From Clostridia bacterium (GTDB lineage: Bacteria > Bacillota > Clostridia > Oscillospirales > CAG-272), in assembly GCA_017503325.1 (NCBI GenBank), contig JAFVTI010000035.1, forward strand, positions 1 to 64,000: 64,000 nt of DNA. Reading direction: 5' to 3'. The first letter of the stretch is position 1. Each line of letters starts with the position of its first letter. Under the pieces are notes generated by a model. It saw nothing but the letters and a program-made list of their open reading frames with translations, was not told the origin of the DNA and did not search any database. Both the position numbers and the translations under genes were made by a program. Shown here in pieces: positions 1-9,616 of the stretch.

Positions 1-28
1 GAAAAAGGACGGACGCGAGGGCAGATAA

Positions 29-319
29 AAATCAAGTTATCAAATTGCTAACTTGATTTCAGAAGTAATGTGGGCTGGGTCGCAAAGACCCACCCCAAAA
101 CCAATGGGTCATTTTGACCCATTGGTTCCCCAAACGATCATCGGGTGGAAACTGCCCGATGAAATCAAGTGCTCAAAACGAACACTTGATCACAAAGGAG
201 CAAAGGGTCATTTTGACACGTTGGATGCGGCGCTTCAAGTGGTCATTTTGACCACTTGAAAACATGAGATCAAAGGCTCATTTTGAACCTTTGATTTTAG
301 GATGGACACCGCGTGTCCA
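29..319. repeat. Array of consecutive short hairpins at the end of an integrative element
   Basis: At least eight inverted repeats follow each other with little space between. Paired arms are 29-39/49-59, 76-81/87-92, 99-111/115-127, 138-145/155-162, 164-171/183-190, 234-245/249-260, 269-276/288-295 and 303-309/313-319. Four units share the core TCATTTTGA (near 109, 208, 243 and 278), while their outer stems differ but mostly remain self-complementary. No convincing protein is encoded. The array may be a structured RNA, a set of transcription stops, or a protein-binding region such as a transfer or recombination site of the element; the sequence alone does not decide. Confidence 0.75.
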
Positions 320-559
320 CCATACTTGGATCATTTAAGCAAACGGTCTTGACCGTACAAATTTGCTACCGCCCGCGAAAGCGGTTTTACGGTCTTGATC
401 GAAGAAAAACGGCATTTTTCCATTTCTGATACCTCAAAACGTATCCCACACCACCAAGGCGTTTTCTATTGGAAAATCCGCATTTTTCCACGCTCTTGAC
501 CGTGCCTTTTTGTCCGAAAAACGCCTTACTTCAAAAACAAACCTAATTTAGGAGGACTT
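320..559. other. Leader region upstream of element genes with short repeats
   Basis: No gene is visible. The palindrome ACGGTC-TT-GACCGT lies at 343-356. The word ACGGTCTTGA recurs at 389-398, and a related CTCTTGACCGT lies at 493-503. An AGGAGG ribosome site at 551-555 belongs to the following gene. Confidence 0.5.
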
Positions 560-853
560 ATGATAACAAATAAGAAAAAGAACGAAAAGACAACCGAAAT
601 CTATTTTGATGAAACACCCGCACCCGTCGTGATACGGACACACAACACCGCATTGAAGAAACGGCTACTCGCTTTTGCCGAAAAGTTTCCGACACTTTGC
701 AGGCTAACCGACGATGACGAGCTTGGATACCTTTCCTTCGAAATTGATAAGGCGAGGCTCTCAATTCGTATCACCGAGCCGTACACAGAGGAACGCAAGG
801 CAATGGCAAGAGCCAAGATGAACGATATCAATAACAAGGAGGACATTGGATGA
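560..853 (+). CDS. Conserved small protein of integrative elements
   Basis: The product is 97 aa. The ATG at 560 has a good AGGAGG site a few bases upstream. The central segment, beginning at about residue 28 with THNTALKKRLLAFAEKFP and ending with an arginine-rich KARLSIRITEPYTEERK stretch, matches my recollection of small uncharacterised proteins carried by Clostridia conjugative elements; no function is known to me. It overlaps the next gene by four bases (ATGA, 850-853), so the two are translationally coupled. There is no signal peptide or membrane segment, so it is probably cytoplasmic. Confidence 0.6.
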   Translation: MITNKKKNEKTTEIYFDETPAPVVIRTHNTALKKRLLAFAEKFPTLCRLTDDDELGYLSFEIDKARLSIRITEPYTEERKAMARAKMNDINNKEDIG

Positions 854-1122
854 CACAAGAAAAGGAAAAGTATTTAGAAAAAAGATTAGCGGAGCTTCAA
901 AAAGAGTGGGAAGAAAATCCAATATTGCCTACTCTACCTATCGTTGAAACGGGGAGAAAACCAATCTCGATACAATATGACACCCCTGCTTCCACGTTCG
1001 ATTTCACAGCAGAGGAAGGTCATACAACCTACGAGGTGGTCGGACATTTCAATCCCGATGCTCCCGAAAATCTGTTTCAGAAAATTATGCGAAGAATGAG
1101 AGAGGAAAAAAGTTCACAATGA
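850..1122 (+). CDS. Hypothetical small acidic protein of the element
   Basis: The product is 90 aa and its start overlaps the stop of the preceding gene (ATGA). The N-terminus is charged and probably helical (EKEKYLEKRLAELQKEWEEN). The middle is richer in beta-type residues, and the end is basic (IMRRMREEKSS). I do not recognise a family. Coupling to the upstream element protein and its position just before the recombinase suggest a role in the element, for example as an accessory or regulatory factor; that is inference from context only. Confidence 0.55.
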   Translation: MTQEKEKYLEKRLAELQKEWEENPILPTLPIVETGRKPISIQYDTPASTFDFTAEEGHTTYEVVGHFNPDAPENLFQKIMRRMREEKSSQ

Positions 1123-1148
1123 AATGCAGACTTTATCGTTGTAAAGTG

Positions 1149-1177
1149 TTGAAATCTTTTCAAAAATATGATATAAT
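1149..1177 (+). promoter_or_regulatory. Promoter of the serine recombinase gene
   Basis: TTGAAA at 1149-1154, a 17-base spacer and a perfect TATAAT at 1172-1177. The spacing fits a vegetative sigma factor. It gives the recombinase its own transcript separate from the two small genes. Confidence 0.7.
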
Positions 1178-1192
1178 AAAGACAAGCGATAA

Positions 1193-2890
<1,698 letters not shown>

Positions 2891-2898
2891 AACAGCAA

Positions 2899-2932
2899 GA
2901 GGTATTGTGACCAAAATCGGTCACAATACCTC
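2899..2932. repeat. 14-bp perfect inverted repeat after the recombinase
   Basis: Arms 2899-2912 and 2919-2932 are perfect complements (core GTGACC...GGTCAC) around a six-base AAAATC loop. There is no T-run, so it is not a standard terminator. Its GGTCA/TGACC core resembles the hairpins at 99-260. It could be a recombinase recognition structure at the element boundary or an RNA hairpin. Confidence 0.6.
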
Positions 2933-2956
2933 CTACATACAAAACTTCCTTATGGG

Positions 2957-2984
2957 GCGTCGACTTCGGTTGGCGCACTTTTTT
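2957..2984 (+). terminator. Rho-independent terminator with UUCG loop
   Basis: Stem GCGTCGAC/GTTGGCGC (2957-2964, 2969-2976; two G-U pairs) closed by TTCG and followed by six T at 2979-2984. It ends the recombinase transcript and lies only 18 bases before the next start codon. Confidence 0.75.
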
Positions 2985-3001
2985 ATTTGGAGGAAGGGCT
3001 A

Positions 3002-3256
3002 ATGAATCATTTTTACAATCCGATTTACCCGGAGGGCTTTACAAACGAGCAAAAATGCAAGCTGTGGATTGAATCGGGTTTGGCGGGCAAGCACCACTAC
3101 GAGCTCCTTCTTGAGCTCATGGAGCAGCACAATCCGCAAAATGCCTCGGATAACCGCGTGGTTTTCTCAAAGCTGCTGTTTTTGAGCGGAGAAGTTACCG
3201 AGGAGGAATACGAGCAGCTTCTGCAATCTGCCTTTCCGGACGAAAAACAGGGCTGA
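3002..3256 (+). CDS. Hypothetical small acidic protein
   Basis: The product is 84 aa. The ATG at 3002 is chosen because GGAGG at 2989-2993 is correctly spaced; a TTG at 2987 lies inside that site. The sequence is hydrophilic and probably helical (EYEQLLQSAFPDEKQG at the C-terminus), with no signal peptide. I do not recognise a family. The gene follows a terminator and lacks a clear promoter of its own, so it may rely on read-through or on a promoter inside the element end. It may be a host gene next to the insertion boundary. Confidence 0.6.
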   Translation: MNHFYNPIYPEGFTNEQKCKLWIESGLAGKHHYELLLELMEQHNPQNASDNRVVFSKLLFLSGEVTEEEYEQLLQSAFPDEKQG

Positions 3257-3279
3257 ACCTTTTGGTTCAGCCCTGTTTT
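3248..3279. terminator. Strong bidirectional terminator
   Basis: Perfect 12-bp stem 3248-3259/3264-3275 with TTTT loop, followed by T-rich sequence. It overlaps the stop codon of the small gene and lies between convergent genes. Confidence 0.85.
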
Positions 3280-3282
3280 GTT

Positions 3283-5061
3283 TTATTCTCCAAACACCTC
3301 ATACAAATACGCTTCAATCACTCGGGTCTCTGCGACGTAGCCCTTTGCACTCAGGTGCACGGCGTCGATGATATATCCGTCAGCATTTCTCTGCCAATGC
3401 TCGGTATCGTTGACAGCGGCGTAATTATTCACCAAATAAACGCCCTCGTCTTCCCTGCCCGCAAGCACGGCGGTCTGCAGATCAAAATATGCGAACTGAT
3501 TTGCGCGCTTTTGCGCGATATTGGTGCCCTTGGTGCTCAGCTCATAGCCGCTCTCGGGGCTTACGTATTCGGTCAGCACAAGCACGCGGGTTTTGCCGTC
3601 CGTGGCCGCCTTGATGGACGCGATCATGGCCTCCACAAAGTACACCGACTCCTCGGAATACACGTCGTTTGCGCCAAGGCAAATGACCGCGAAATCGGGA
3701 GCTTGGTAGCCGTTTTGCGCCAGATAGTATGCAAAATCAAAGTAGTGCGTCTTGCCGGTATGCGGCTCGATCTGCGCGTTTTCGGGGTTATAAAATGCGT
3801 TTTCGACGCCAAATGCGCTCGCAGAGGTCAGATAATTGGTGGTACTCCACGCGCCGCGTCCCTCGTGCGGCACGCCCTGTCCGCTCTGTCTTGTGCCAAG
3901 CAGCGAGAGGGAGTCCCCAAAGGTCTGCTTGAGTGTGTTTACGATGGTGCCGTCGCCAATGCGACTGTCACCGATCACCACGCCGCTAAGCGTCAATTCC
4001 TGCTTGTCAACTGCCACGATCTGCGCTGTTTTCTGATATGCGATGCTGTATTTGCCGTCGATGGTCTGTCCGACTGTGACCGTCAGCGTATACGTACCCG
4101 CTACGCTTGGGGTAATAGCAAAGCCCTCGTCGGTCATGACGCACTCGCCGCTGCCCGAAAAGCTGTACGACACCTGCGCGCCCACAGGCAAGGTGCAGGT
4201 CAGCTGGCTGCTGTAAAACCGGGCTTGCTCGCCCACGGTCAACACGTAGCGATCCGCCACGTTGGCCTTGATGCTCTCGGTCTGCGTCTGCACGTTCAGA
4301 TATTTGGTCGAGGCGTAACACACCTGTCCTTGCCAGAGCACCTTGCTCCAGCCGCTCTGCTCGTCAATGCCCACGCGCGCAATGCTCTCCCCCGCCTTGA
4401 GCGTGGTCACCACGTTGCTCCAGTCGGATTTGACCTCGGGAGTAGATCTCAGGTTGAGATTACCGGTCGTGCTGACCCATTCATCCACGATCAGATATCC
4501 GTCCGCGTCCTTGCCAAGCACGGTCGAGCCACCCGGGGTGACCACCGTGCCAACGTAGCCCGCATCCACGTGCGAGCCATCTGCCTTGACTAAGATCAGG
4601 TGATAATTGTCATCGATAAACGCGCTGACGATGCGATCCTGCACGATCTTGTCCGAAAATTGCGCGGCCCATTCCTGCTCGGTGCCCTGGTAGCCGTACT
4701 GCACGGCAATCTCGTAAGCACTCTTGCCGTCAAGTCCGTCTTTTCCGTCCTGACCGGGCGCTCCGGGTGCACCGGGTGCACCATCTGCGCCGGGTGCGCC
4801 ATCTGCGCCATCTTGGCCATTCACGCCGTCTTTTCCGTCGGTGCCGTCTTTGCCGGGTGCCCCCTGCGAACCAACTGCGCCATCCGCACCATCTTGCCCG
4901 CGCAGGCTGTCCAACCAGGCCTGCTCGTCGCCCACAAAGCCGTGCTCCACAGCGATCTCATACGCGCTTTTGCCGTTTTTGCCGTCCTGTGCAACGCTGC
5001 AAGCAGTCAACGCACAAGAGGCGACCAGCAAAAGTGCTGCAATTTCAAAAAGCTTTTTCAT
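3283..5061 (-). CDS. Lipoprotein with collagen-like repeats, SH3-like domain and SGNH hydrolase domain
   Basis: The product is 592 aa. The lipoprotein signal ends in LTAC (Cys21), so it is probably anchored on the outer face of the membrane. Collagen-type Gly-X-Y triplets run from about 54 to 113, flanked by two related segments, GKSAYEIAVEHGF at 30-42 and GKSAYEIAVQYGY at 112-124. A bacterial SH3-like segment covers about 193-256 and a beta-rich segment about 265-350. A C-terminal SGNH/GDSL hydrolase follows, with GDSR (Ser366), GAND (463-466) and DAVHL (Asp566, His569), which are the expected catalytic blocks. Such domains remove acyl groups from polysaccharides or lipids; the substrate here is unknown. 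It starts 11 bases after galT and probably shares its transcript. Confidence 0.85.
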   Translation of the reverse strand: MKKLFEIAALLLVASCALTACSVAQDGKNGKSAYEIAVEHGFVGDEQAWLDSLRGQDGADGAVGSQGAPGKDGTDGKDGVNGQDGADGAPGADGAPGAPGAPGQDGKDGLDGKSAYEIAVQYGYQGTEQEWAAQFSDKIVQDRIVSAFIDDNYHLILVKADGSHVDAGYVGTVVTPGGSTVLGKDADGYLIVDEWVSTTGNLNLRSTPEVKSDWSNVVTTLKAGESIARVGIDEQSGWSKVLWQGQVCYASTKYLNVQTQTESIKANVADRYVLTVGEQARFYSSQLTCTLPVGAQVSYSFSGSGECVMTDEGFAITPSVAGTYTLTVTVGQTIDGKYSIAYQKTAQIVAVDKQELTLSGVVIGDSRIGDGTIVNTLKQTFGDSLSLLGTRQSGQGVPHEGRGAWSTTNYLTSASAFGVENAFYNPENAQIEPHTGKTHYFDFAYYLAQNGYQAPDFAVICLGANDVYSEESVYFVEAMIASIKAATDGKTRVLVLTEYVSPESGYELSTKGTNIAQKRANQFAYFDLQTAVLAGREDEGVYLVNNYAAVNDTEHWQRNADGYIIDAVHLSAKGYVAETRVIEAYLYEVFGE

Positions 5062-5072
5062 GCAAGAGCCTC

Positions 5073-6581
5073 TTACTGCGCGTTGACCACGTCAATAAAG
5101 CGCGCAAACGCTGCTCTGCCCTCGGGCGTGCAACGGTAAACGCCCGCGTCCTCCAGCACCGCCTCAAACACGCGGCCGATCTCGCGGCGCAGGATGTCGG
5201 CAGTATTCTGCTCGGTAAAGGTGTATTGCTTTTTCAGCTCCTCTGCCCATGCAGCGTGCTTTTCCAGCTCGGGCACGCTTGCGGGGTCGGTGCCGTTCAG
5301 AATGGCGGTCTTGAGCAGCTCCATCTCTGAAGAGAGTCTTGCGGGAAGAACTGCCAAGCCCATGACCTCGATCAGGCCGATATTTTCCTTCTTGATATGA
5401 TGCTTTTCCTCGTGGGGATGGTAAAGTCCCAGGGGATGCTCGTCGGTAGTCAGATTGTTACGCAGCACCAGATCCAGCTCGTATCTCTTGCCGTCCTGCG
5501 CCATACGCGCGATGGGCGTGATGGTGTTATGCGGCTTGCCCTCTGTCTCGGCAAAGATCATGGCGTCCGCATCGGTATAGCTGCGCCAAGCAGTCAGAAT
5601 CTTGTCGGCCAGCGCAACCAGGCGTGCCTTGCCCGTGCTGCGCAGGCGGATGGTGGTCAAGGGCCAGTGCAAAAGCTCTGCCTGAACATCCTCAAAGCCG
5701 CGGAACGAAAGGTCGCTTTCCTTGCCCACGCGTGCCATAGCAAAGGTGTAGTGGCCGCCCTGCATGTGGTCATGCGAGAGGATCGAGCCGCCCACGATGG
5801 GCAGATCGGCATTCGAGCCGATGAAGTAGTGCGGGAAGATCTCCACGAAGTCCAACAGCTTTTCAAACATGGCGCGGTCGATCTTCATGGGTTTGTGCTC
5901 GGCTGAGAGCGCAATGCAATGCTCGTTATAGTACACGTAGGGAGAATACTGCAGATACCACGCCTGCCCTGCCATGGTGATGGGGATCTGACGCAGAGTC
6001 TGACGCGCGGCGCGGCTGACCGTGCCCGCATAGCCCTCATTTTCATGGCACAAAGCGCACTTGGGATAGCCCGAGGGCGGCAGCAGACGCGCTGCGGCAA
6101 TCGCCTTGGGGTCCTTTTCGGGCTTGGAGAGATTGACAGTGATATCCAACGTGCCGTATTTACCCTCGTACTGCCAGCAAAGGTTCTTGGCAATGCGGTC
6201 GGTGCGGATATAGTTGCAGTCGCGGCTGAGCTTATAGAAATAGTCGGTCGCAGCCTCGGGATCGTTCTTATACAGCGTGCGGAAGGTGCGGATGACCTCA
6301 CCGGGTCTGGGGGTCACGGCGTTCATCAGCGCGGTGTCGTAAAGGTCGCGGTACACCACGGTATTGGATTCGATCAAGCCCTGCTCGTATGCATAGTCGC
6401 ACATCTGGCCAAGAATCCGGTCAAGCGGCAGGCCTGTTACCTTCTCTTCGGGCTCGACGTACTCGGTCAATCCCAGCGTGGTCAGCAGCGAATTGATCAT
6501 ATAAGACTCGTCCTCGCGGCAAGCCAGCTCGCAGTCGATGGCGTAATCCACAAGGGCACGGATAAGGGTATGGATGTTCAT
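5073..6581 (-). CDS. galT: UDP-glucose--hexose-1-phosphate uridylyltransferase (Bacillota type)
   Basis: The product is 502 aa, the length of the class II GalT of Bacillota. It transfers UMP from UDP-glucose to galactose-1-phosphate in the Leloir pathway, in the cytoplasm. Visible hallmarks are KCALCHENEGYAG (about 174-186) and SHDHMQGGHY (269-278), a histidine-rich block expected to hold the active site. No galK or galE is adjacent. The ATG has GGGAG upstream and a near-perfect promoter. The window also encodes three GH36 alpha-galactosidase-type enzymes that would release galactose, which fits this step. Confidence 0.93.
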   Translation of the reverse strand: MNIHTLIRALVDYAIDCELACREDESYMINSLLTTLGLTEYVEPEEKVTGLPLDRILGQMCDYAYEQGLIESNTVVYRDLYDTALMNAVTPRPGEVIRTFRTLYKNDPEAATDYFYKLSRDCNYIRTDRIAKNLCWQYEGKYGTLDITVNLSKPEKDPKAIAAARLLPPSGYPKCALCHENEGYAGTVSRAARQTLRQIPITMAGQAWYLQYSPYVYYNEHCIALSAEHKPMKIDRAMFEKLLDFVEIFPHYFIGSNADLPIVGGSILSHDHMQGGHYTFAMARVGKESDLSFRGFEDVQAELLHWPLTTIRLRSTGKARLVALADKILTAWRSYTDADAMIFAETEGKPHNTITPIARMAQDGKRYELDLVLRNNLTTDEHPLGLYHPHEEKHHIKKENIGLIEVMGLAVLPARLSSEMELLKTAILNGTDPASVPELEKHAAWAEELKKQYTFTEQNTADILRREIGRVFEAVLEDAGVYRCTPEGRAAFARFIDVVNAQ

Positions 6582-6617
6582 GTCATTCTCCCTTCAAAAG
6601 CATATTTATCTAAGTTA

Positions 6618-6646
6618 ATTATAGCACACAAGATGTCTGTTGTCAA
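6618..6646 (-). promoter_or_regulatory. Consensus promoter of galT
   Basis: Read on the minus strand, TTGACA (6646-6641), 17 bases, TATAAT (6623-6618). Both boxes match consensus exactly. No obvious operator is seen. Confidence 0.85.
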
Positions 6647-6712
6647 ACGGATTTGGCTTGAATTATCAGATATTTTTGGAATATTTATTGTCTTATAAGA
6701 CATGTCTGTTTC

Positions 6713-6829
6713 GTAGGGGAGGATATCATCCTCCCGCACGTAAATAGTCTCTGATCGTGTCACCCAAACGCCAACCCGTTATGATCGCGTGCGGGAGGAT
6801 GGATTTGCTTGCAAATATTCCTCCCCTAC
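6713..6829. repeat. GTAGGGGAGG palindromic element, copy 1
   Basis: This 117-bp intergenic element begins GTAGGGGAGGATAT and ends with the inverted ATATTCCTCCCCTAC. A second copy with the same ends and inner words (GCGGGAGGAT, TTTGCTTGCAAATATT) lies at 19526-19655. It is non-coding and looks like a miniature, non-autonomous repeat. Confidence 0.8.
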
Positions 6830-6876
6830 ACAATCTACCTTTGGGTATGCAGCAAGCTCGAAGCAGCTTCGCGTTA

Positions 6877-7026
6877 CCTGTCACCCGGGTGACAGGACTT
6901 GATTCTCGGCGCTGCGACGCAAAAGCCGCGTTTTGATGCGGTCTTTTGCTACGCGCCTCGGTCAGGCGCGGCTCTGACAGCCATTTAGGCTGTCATTCAC
7001 TACCGCGCCCCTTCAAGTCCTGTGTA
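6877..7026. repeat. Decayed tRNA-Leu 3'-end copies
   Basis: A perfect 20-bp palindrome at 6877-6896 is followed by a 17-base exact copy (6886-6902) of the tRNA-Leu T-arm/acceptor sequence found at 7083-7099. An inverted T-arm word, TTCAAGTCCTGT, lies at about 7014-7025 and leads into CCGTACCA at 7031-7038, a mutated inverted copy of the tRNA-Leu 3' end. The region between is GC-rich and non-coding. Confidence 0.7.
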
Positions 7027-7030
7027 CTAT

Positions 7031-7085
7031 CCGTACCAAAAAGGAGAGAGGCCATCGTTGATGACCCCTCTCCTTTTTGGTACGG
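7031..7085 (-). terminator. Terminator of tRNA-Leu forming a palindrome with the tRNA 3' end
   Basis: Arms 7031-7048 and 7068-7085 pair over 18 bp and include the tRNA CCA end (7078-7080). On the minus strand the far arm ends in CTTTTTGG. The stem base on one side is the mature tRNA 3' end and on the other its inverted copy. Confidence 0.7.
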
Positions 7086-7160
7086 GTGACAGGACTTGAA
7101 CCTGCACGATTACTCACCGGATCCTAAATCCGGCGCGTCTGCCAATTCCGCCACACCCGC
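7078..7160 (-). tRNA. tRNA-Leu (anticodon TAG)
   Basis: An 83-base class II tRNA with encoded CCA. The acceptor 5' arm is at 7160-7154, the anticodon stem is CCGGA/TCCGG with loop TTTAGGA, there is a long variable arm, and the T-arm is GGTTCAAGTCC. Confidence 0.95.
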
Positions 7161-7171
7161 GTGACCCCCAT

Positions 7172-7200
7172 ATTGTAGCACAGATGCGGGGGTTTGTCAA
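7172..7200 (-). promoter_or_regulatory. Promoter of tRNA-Leu
   Basis: Minus strand TTGACA (7200-7195), 17 bases, TACAAT (7177-7172), ending about 12 bases before the tRNA. Confidence 0.8.
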
Positions 7201-7265
7201 GAACGAAAATCAAAAACTACCTGTGGTGTTACGAAACATGAAATCAAATACATTGAGATAAGTCA

Positions 7266-7430
7266 TTCCGTTCTTTTTGACGCAGCAGGCGCAAAGAAGA
7301 ACATATTTGCTTCGCAAATGAAACGCCGGAATTATTTCGTGCTCTGCGGAGGCGACAAGGGCGCTGCCGGTTGCCTTTTGGATGCTGAATTTTTCAAAAT
7401 TCAGCATCAGGTGGCGTCACTGACACTCGA
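7266..7430. repeat. Degenerate copy of the GTTCTTTTT/CTGCGGAGGCGAC repeat
   Basis: The words GTTCTTTTTG, CTGCGGAGGCGAC and AAGGGC...TGCC occur in the same order as in the repeat at 38110-38230. A separate perfect hairpin (GCTGAATTTT/AAAATTCAGC, about 7382-7408) follows. It is non-coding. Confidence 0.45.
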
Positions 7431-7518
7431 AAGTATAACAACATTCACACGCCACAATGCCTTTCTTGAAAAAAGGCTCGATCCAAACTTTCATGAGTTG
7501 TTGGTGAAAGAAATTAAA

Positions 7519-7556
7519 AAACCGCCGCTCACAGAGCGGCGGTTTGACCTTTTTTG
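7519..7556 (-). terminator. Terminator of the nucleoside transporter operon
   Basis: 12-bp stem 7519-7530/7534-7545 with a three-base loop, A-rich on one side and T-rich on the other. It ends the minus-strand operon that finishes at 7560. Confidence 0.8.
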
Positions 7557-7559
7557 AAT

Positions 7560-8519
7560 TTATCGTTCCTCGCGGAAGTAGGGTACGCCAAGCGACGCGG
7601 GAGGCTGATGCTCGCGCTTCTTGCGCACGCTGATCACAATCAGCACCACAATGGTGACTGCGTAAGGCAGCATCTGGAGCAACGGCGTTGCGCTCATGTC
7701 CAGCTGAATGCCCAACAGCGTGGGGATTCTTGAGCCTGCGATATAAAGCAGGCCGAACAGAAGCGAGCCGAGAATGCTGAGATTGGGTCTCCACAAAGTG
7801 AAGATAACCAATGCAACCGCCAACCAGCCCATGCCCTCAATGCTCTTGTAAGCCTCGTAAGAGCCTGCGTAGTCCATGATGTAGAACAGGCCGCCCAGAG
7901 CAGCGATACCGCTGCCGATTAAGGTTGCCACGTACTTATACTTGGTCACGTTGATGCCGACCGCATCCGCAGTCGCGGGGTTCTCGCCCACCGCGCGCAA
8001 ATGCAGACCCACGCGCGTTTTATTAAGCACGAACGCTGCGATCAGTGCAATCGCGATGCCAAGGAACACCATAACGCCGCAATATTTCAGCGCGCTCTTG
8101 CTCTGCTGGAACGGAAAACGGAAATAATCGCAAGCATACAGGTACATCATACCGCCGCCCACGGCCATCTTGGACATAACGAACTTGGTCACGCCAACGC
8201 CGAACGTGGTCATGGCAAGACCGGTGACGTTCTGATTTGCCTTGAGCGTCACGGTCAAAAAGCTGTAGATCAGACCCATAAGCAGGCCGCCCGCAAAGGC
8301 TGCCAGAATGGCGATCGGAAGAATGACGAACCAAGGAAGGCCCGAATTTTTGAGGATCCTGAGTGCCATGCAGCCGCAGGTGCCGCCCACACACATAATA
8401 CCGGGGATTCCCAGATTCAAGTGTCCTGCCTTCTCGGTCAGGATCTCGCCCACGCATCCGTACAAAAACGTGATACCGAGCGGAATTGCCGTAATCAGAA
8501 AATCAAGAAACGGATTCAC
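7560..8519 (-). CDS. BMP-family ABC transporter, second permease (NupC/YufQ type)
   Basis: The product is 319 aa, a very hydrophobic protein with about eight to ten predicted membrane helices. The N-terminus FLYGCVGEILTEKAGHLNLGIPG and later AVGENPATADAVGIN are hallmarks of the permeases of purine-nucleoside-type transporters related to ribose permeases. It forms the membrane channel with the preceding permease, whose gene it overlaps by four bases (8516-8519). It ends before a strong terminator and is the last gene of the operon. The substrate (guanosine, inosine or similar) is inferred from the family. Confidence 0.88.
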   Translation of the reverse strand: MNPFLDFLITAIPLGITFLYGCVGEILTEKAGHLNLGIPGIMCVGGTCGCMALRILKNSGLPWFVILPIAILAAFAGGLLMGLIYSFLTVTLKANQNVTGLAMTTFGVGVTKFVMSKMAVGGGMMYLYACDYFRFPFQQSKSALKYCGVMVFLGIAIALIAAFVLNKTRVGLHLRAVGENPATADAVGINVTKYKYVATLIGSGIAALGGLFYIMDYAGSYEAYKSIEGMGWLAVALVIFTLWRPNLSILGSLLFGLLYIAGSRIPTLLGIQLDMSATPLLQMLPYAVTIVVLIVISVRKKREHQPPASLGVPYFREER

Positions 8520-9613
8520 GATGCGCGACCTCCTTTTTTCGGGAATTTGCGGAACTGGAGCTTATATCCGATAAAGAATTCGCAGCCAATGATAAAGAAC
8601 AGCACAATACCCACGATGATATTGGGGAACGAGGGATCGACCGCAGAGCCGATCTCGGCACATCCCTGCTGCAAAAAGGTAATGAACAGGCTGGTTCCGA
8701 CCATAATCAGCGGATTGAACTTGGCAAGCCAGGAAACCATGATGGCAGTAAAGCCAAGACCGCCGACAGAGGTGGTGGTAATGGAATGGTCCAGCGCGCC
8801 CACGATCAGAAATCCTGCCAGGCCGCAGATCGCGCCCGACACGATCATGGTACGGACGATGACCTTCCCGACGTTGATACCGATATAGCGTGCGGTATTT
8901 TCACTCTCACCCACAACGCTGATCTCGTATCCGTGCTTGGTATAATGCAGGTACACGTACACAATCGCGGTCAGCACCAGCGTCACCACGATCAAAAGGA
9001 AATACTCGTGCAGCACCACGGGCAGATGACCAAAATCCAGTCTGCCCAGCACGCTGCCGTTGCTGGGGCACCACAAAGCCAGGAAATAAGCAACCAGGCC
9101 GGTGGCCACGTAGTTCATCATGAGCGTAAACAAGGTCTCGTTGGTATTCCACTTCGCCTTGCACAGAGCGGGAAGGCCGCCCCAGACAGCACCTGCCGCC
9201 ACGGATGCGACAAGCATCAGAACAAGCAGCAAAGGCTCAGGCATCTTACCGCCCAGGTAGTATGCCACGGCAACCGAAGCAAGCGCACCGACCAGGGTCT
9301 GTCCCTCTGCACCGATGTTCCAGAACTTCATACGGAACGCGGGCGTGACCGCCAGCGAGATGCAAAGCAGCACGGCGGTGTCCTTTGCCAGCTTCCAAAG
9401 ACGTCTTTGCGAGCCGATCGCACCGTCAAAGAGCGTAGTGACAAACTTAATAGGGTCAACGTTCTCCAGCATGATCACGGAAAGAAGTGCGCACAGCAAA
9501 ATTGCCGCAACGACCGCAATCACGCGGATCAGCATACCCTTCCAGACAGGAAGAGAATCGCGCTTGACAACGTGAAACAGCGGCTCGCGCGTGCGTTTTT
9601 CAATCGTTTTCAT
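8516..9613 (-). CDS. BMP-family ABC transporter, first permease (NupB/YufP type)
   Basis: The product is 365 aa, a polytopic membrane protein. A cytoplasmic tail of about 30 residues precedes the first helix. The family motifs FWNIGAEGQTLVGALASVA (about 116-134), VGESENTARYIGIN and GLGFTAIMVSWLAKFNP are visible. It pairs with the downstream permease to form the translocation path. The start lies three bases after the stop of the ATPase gene and the end overlaps the next gene, so the three proteins are translated in a coupled way. Confidence 0.88.
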   Translation of the reverse strand: MKTIEKRTREPLFHVVKRDSLPVWKGMLIRVIAVVAAILLCALLSVIMLENVDPIKFVTTLFDGAIGSQRRLWKLAKDTAVLLCISLAVTPAFRMKFWNIGAEGQTLVGALASVAVAYYLGGKMPEPLLLVLMLVASVAAGAVWGGLPALCKAKWNTNETLFTLMMNYVATGLVAYFLALWCPSNGSVLGRLDFGHLPVVLHEYFLLIVVTLVLTAIVYVYLHYTKHGYEISVVGESENTARYIGINVGKVIVRTMIVSGAICGLAGFLIVGALDHSITTTSVGGLGFTAIMVSWLAKFNPLIMVGTSLFITFLQQGCAEIGSAVDPSFPNIIVGIVLFFIIGCEFFIGYKLQFRKFPKKGGRAS

Positions 9614-9616
9614 CGC

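Noticed and set aside
53..259. Short protein over the hairpin array
   Set aside because: The frame is created by the palindromic repeats, has no ribosome site and no protein-like composition.
29..319. CRISPR array
   Set aside because: The units are self-complementary hairpins of unequal sequence with no constant repeat length or unique spacers, and no cas genes are present.
3262..4593. Long plus-strand open frame opposite the SGNH lipoprotein gene
   Set aside because: It is the antisense of a clear multi-domain gene with signal peptide; it has no ribosome site and starts inside a terminator.
6841..7030. Second complete tRNA gene next to tRNA-Leu
   Set aside because: Only T-arm and acceptor words are present; there is no anticodon arm or 5' half.
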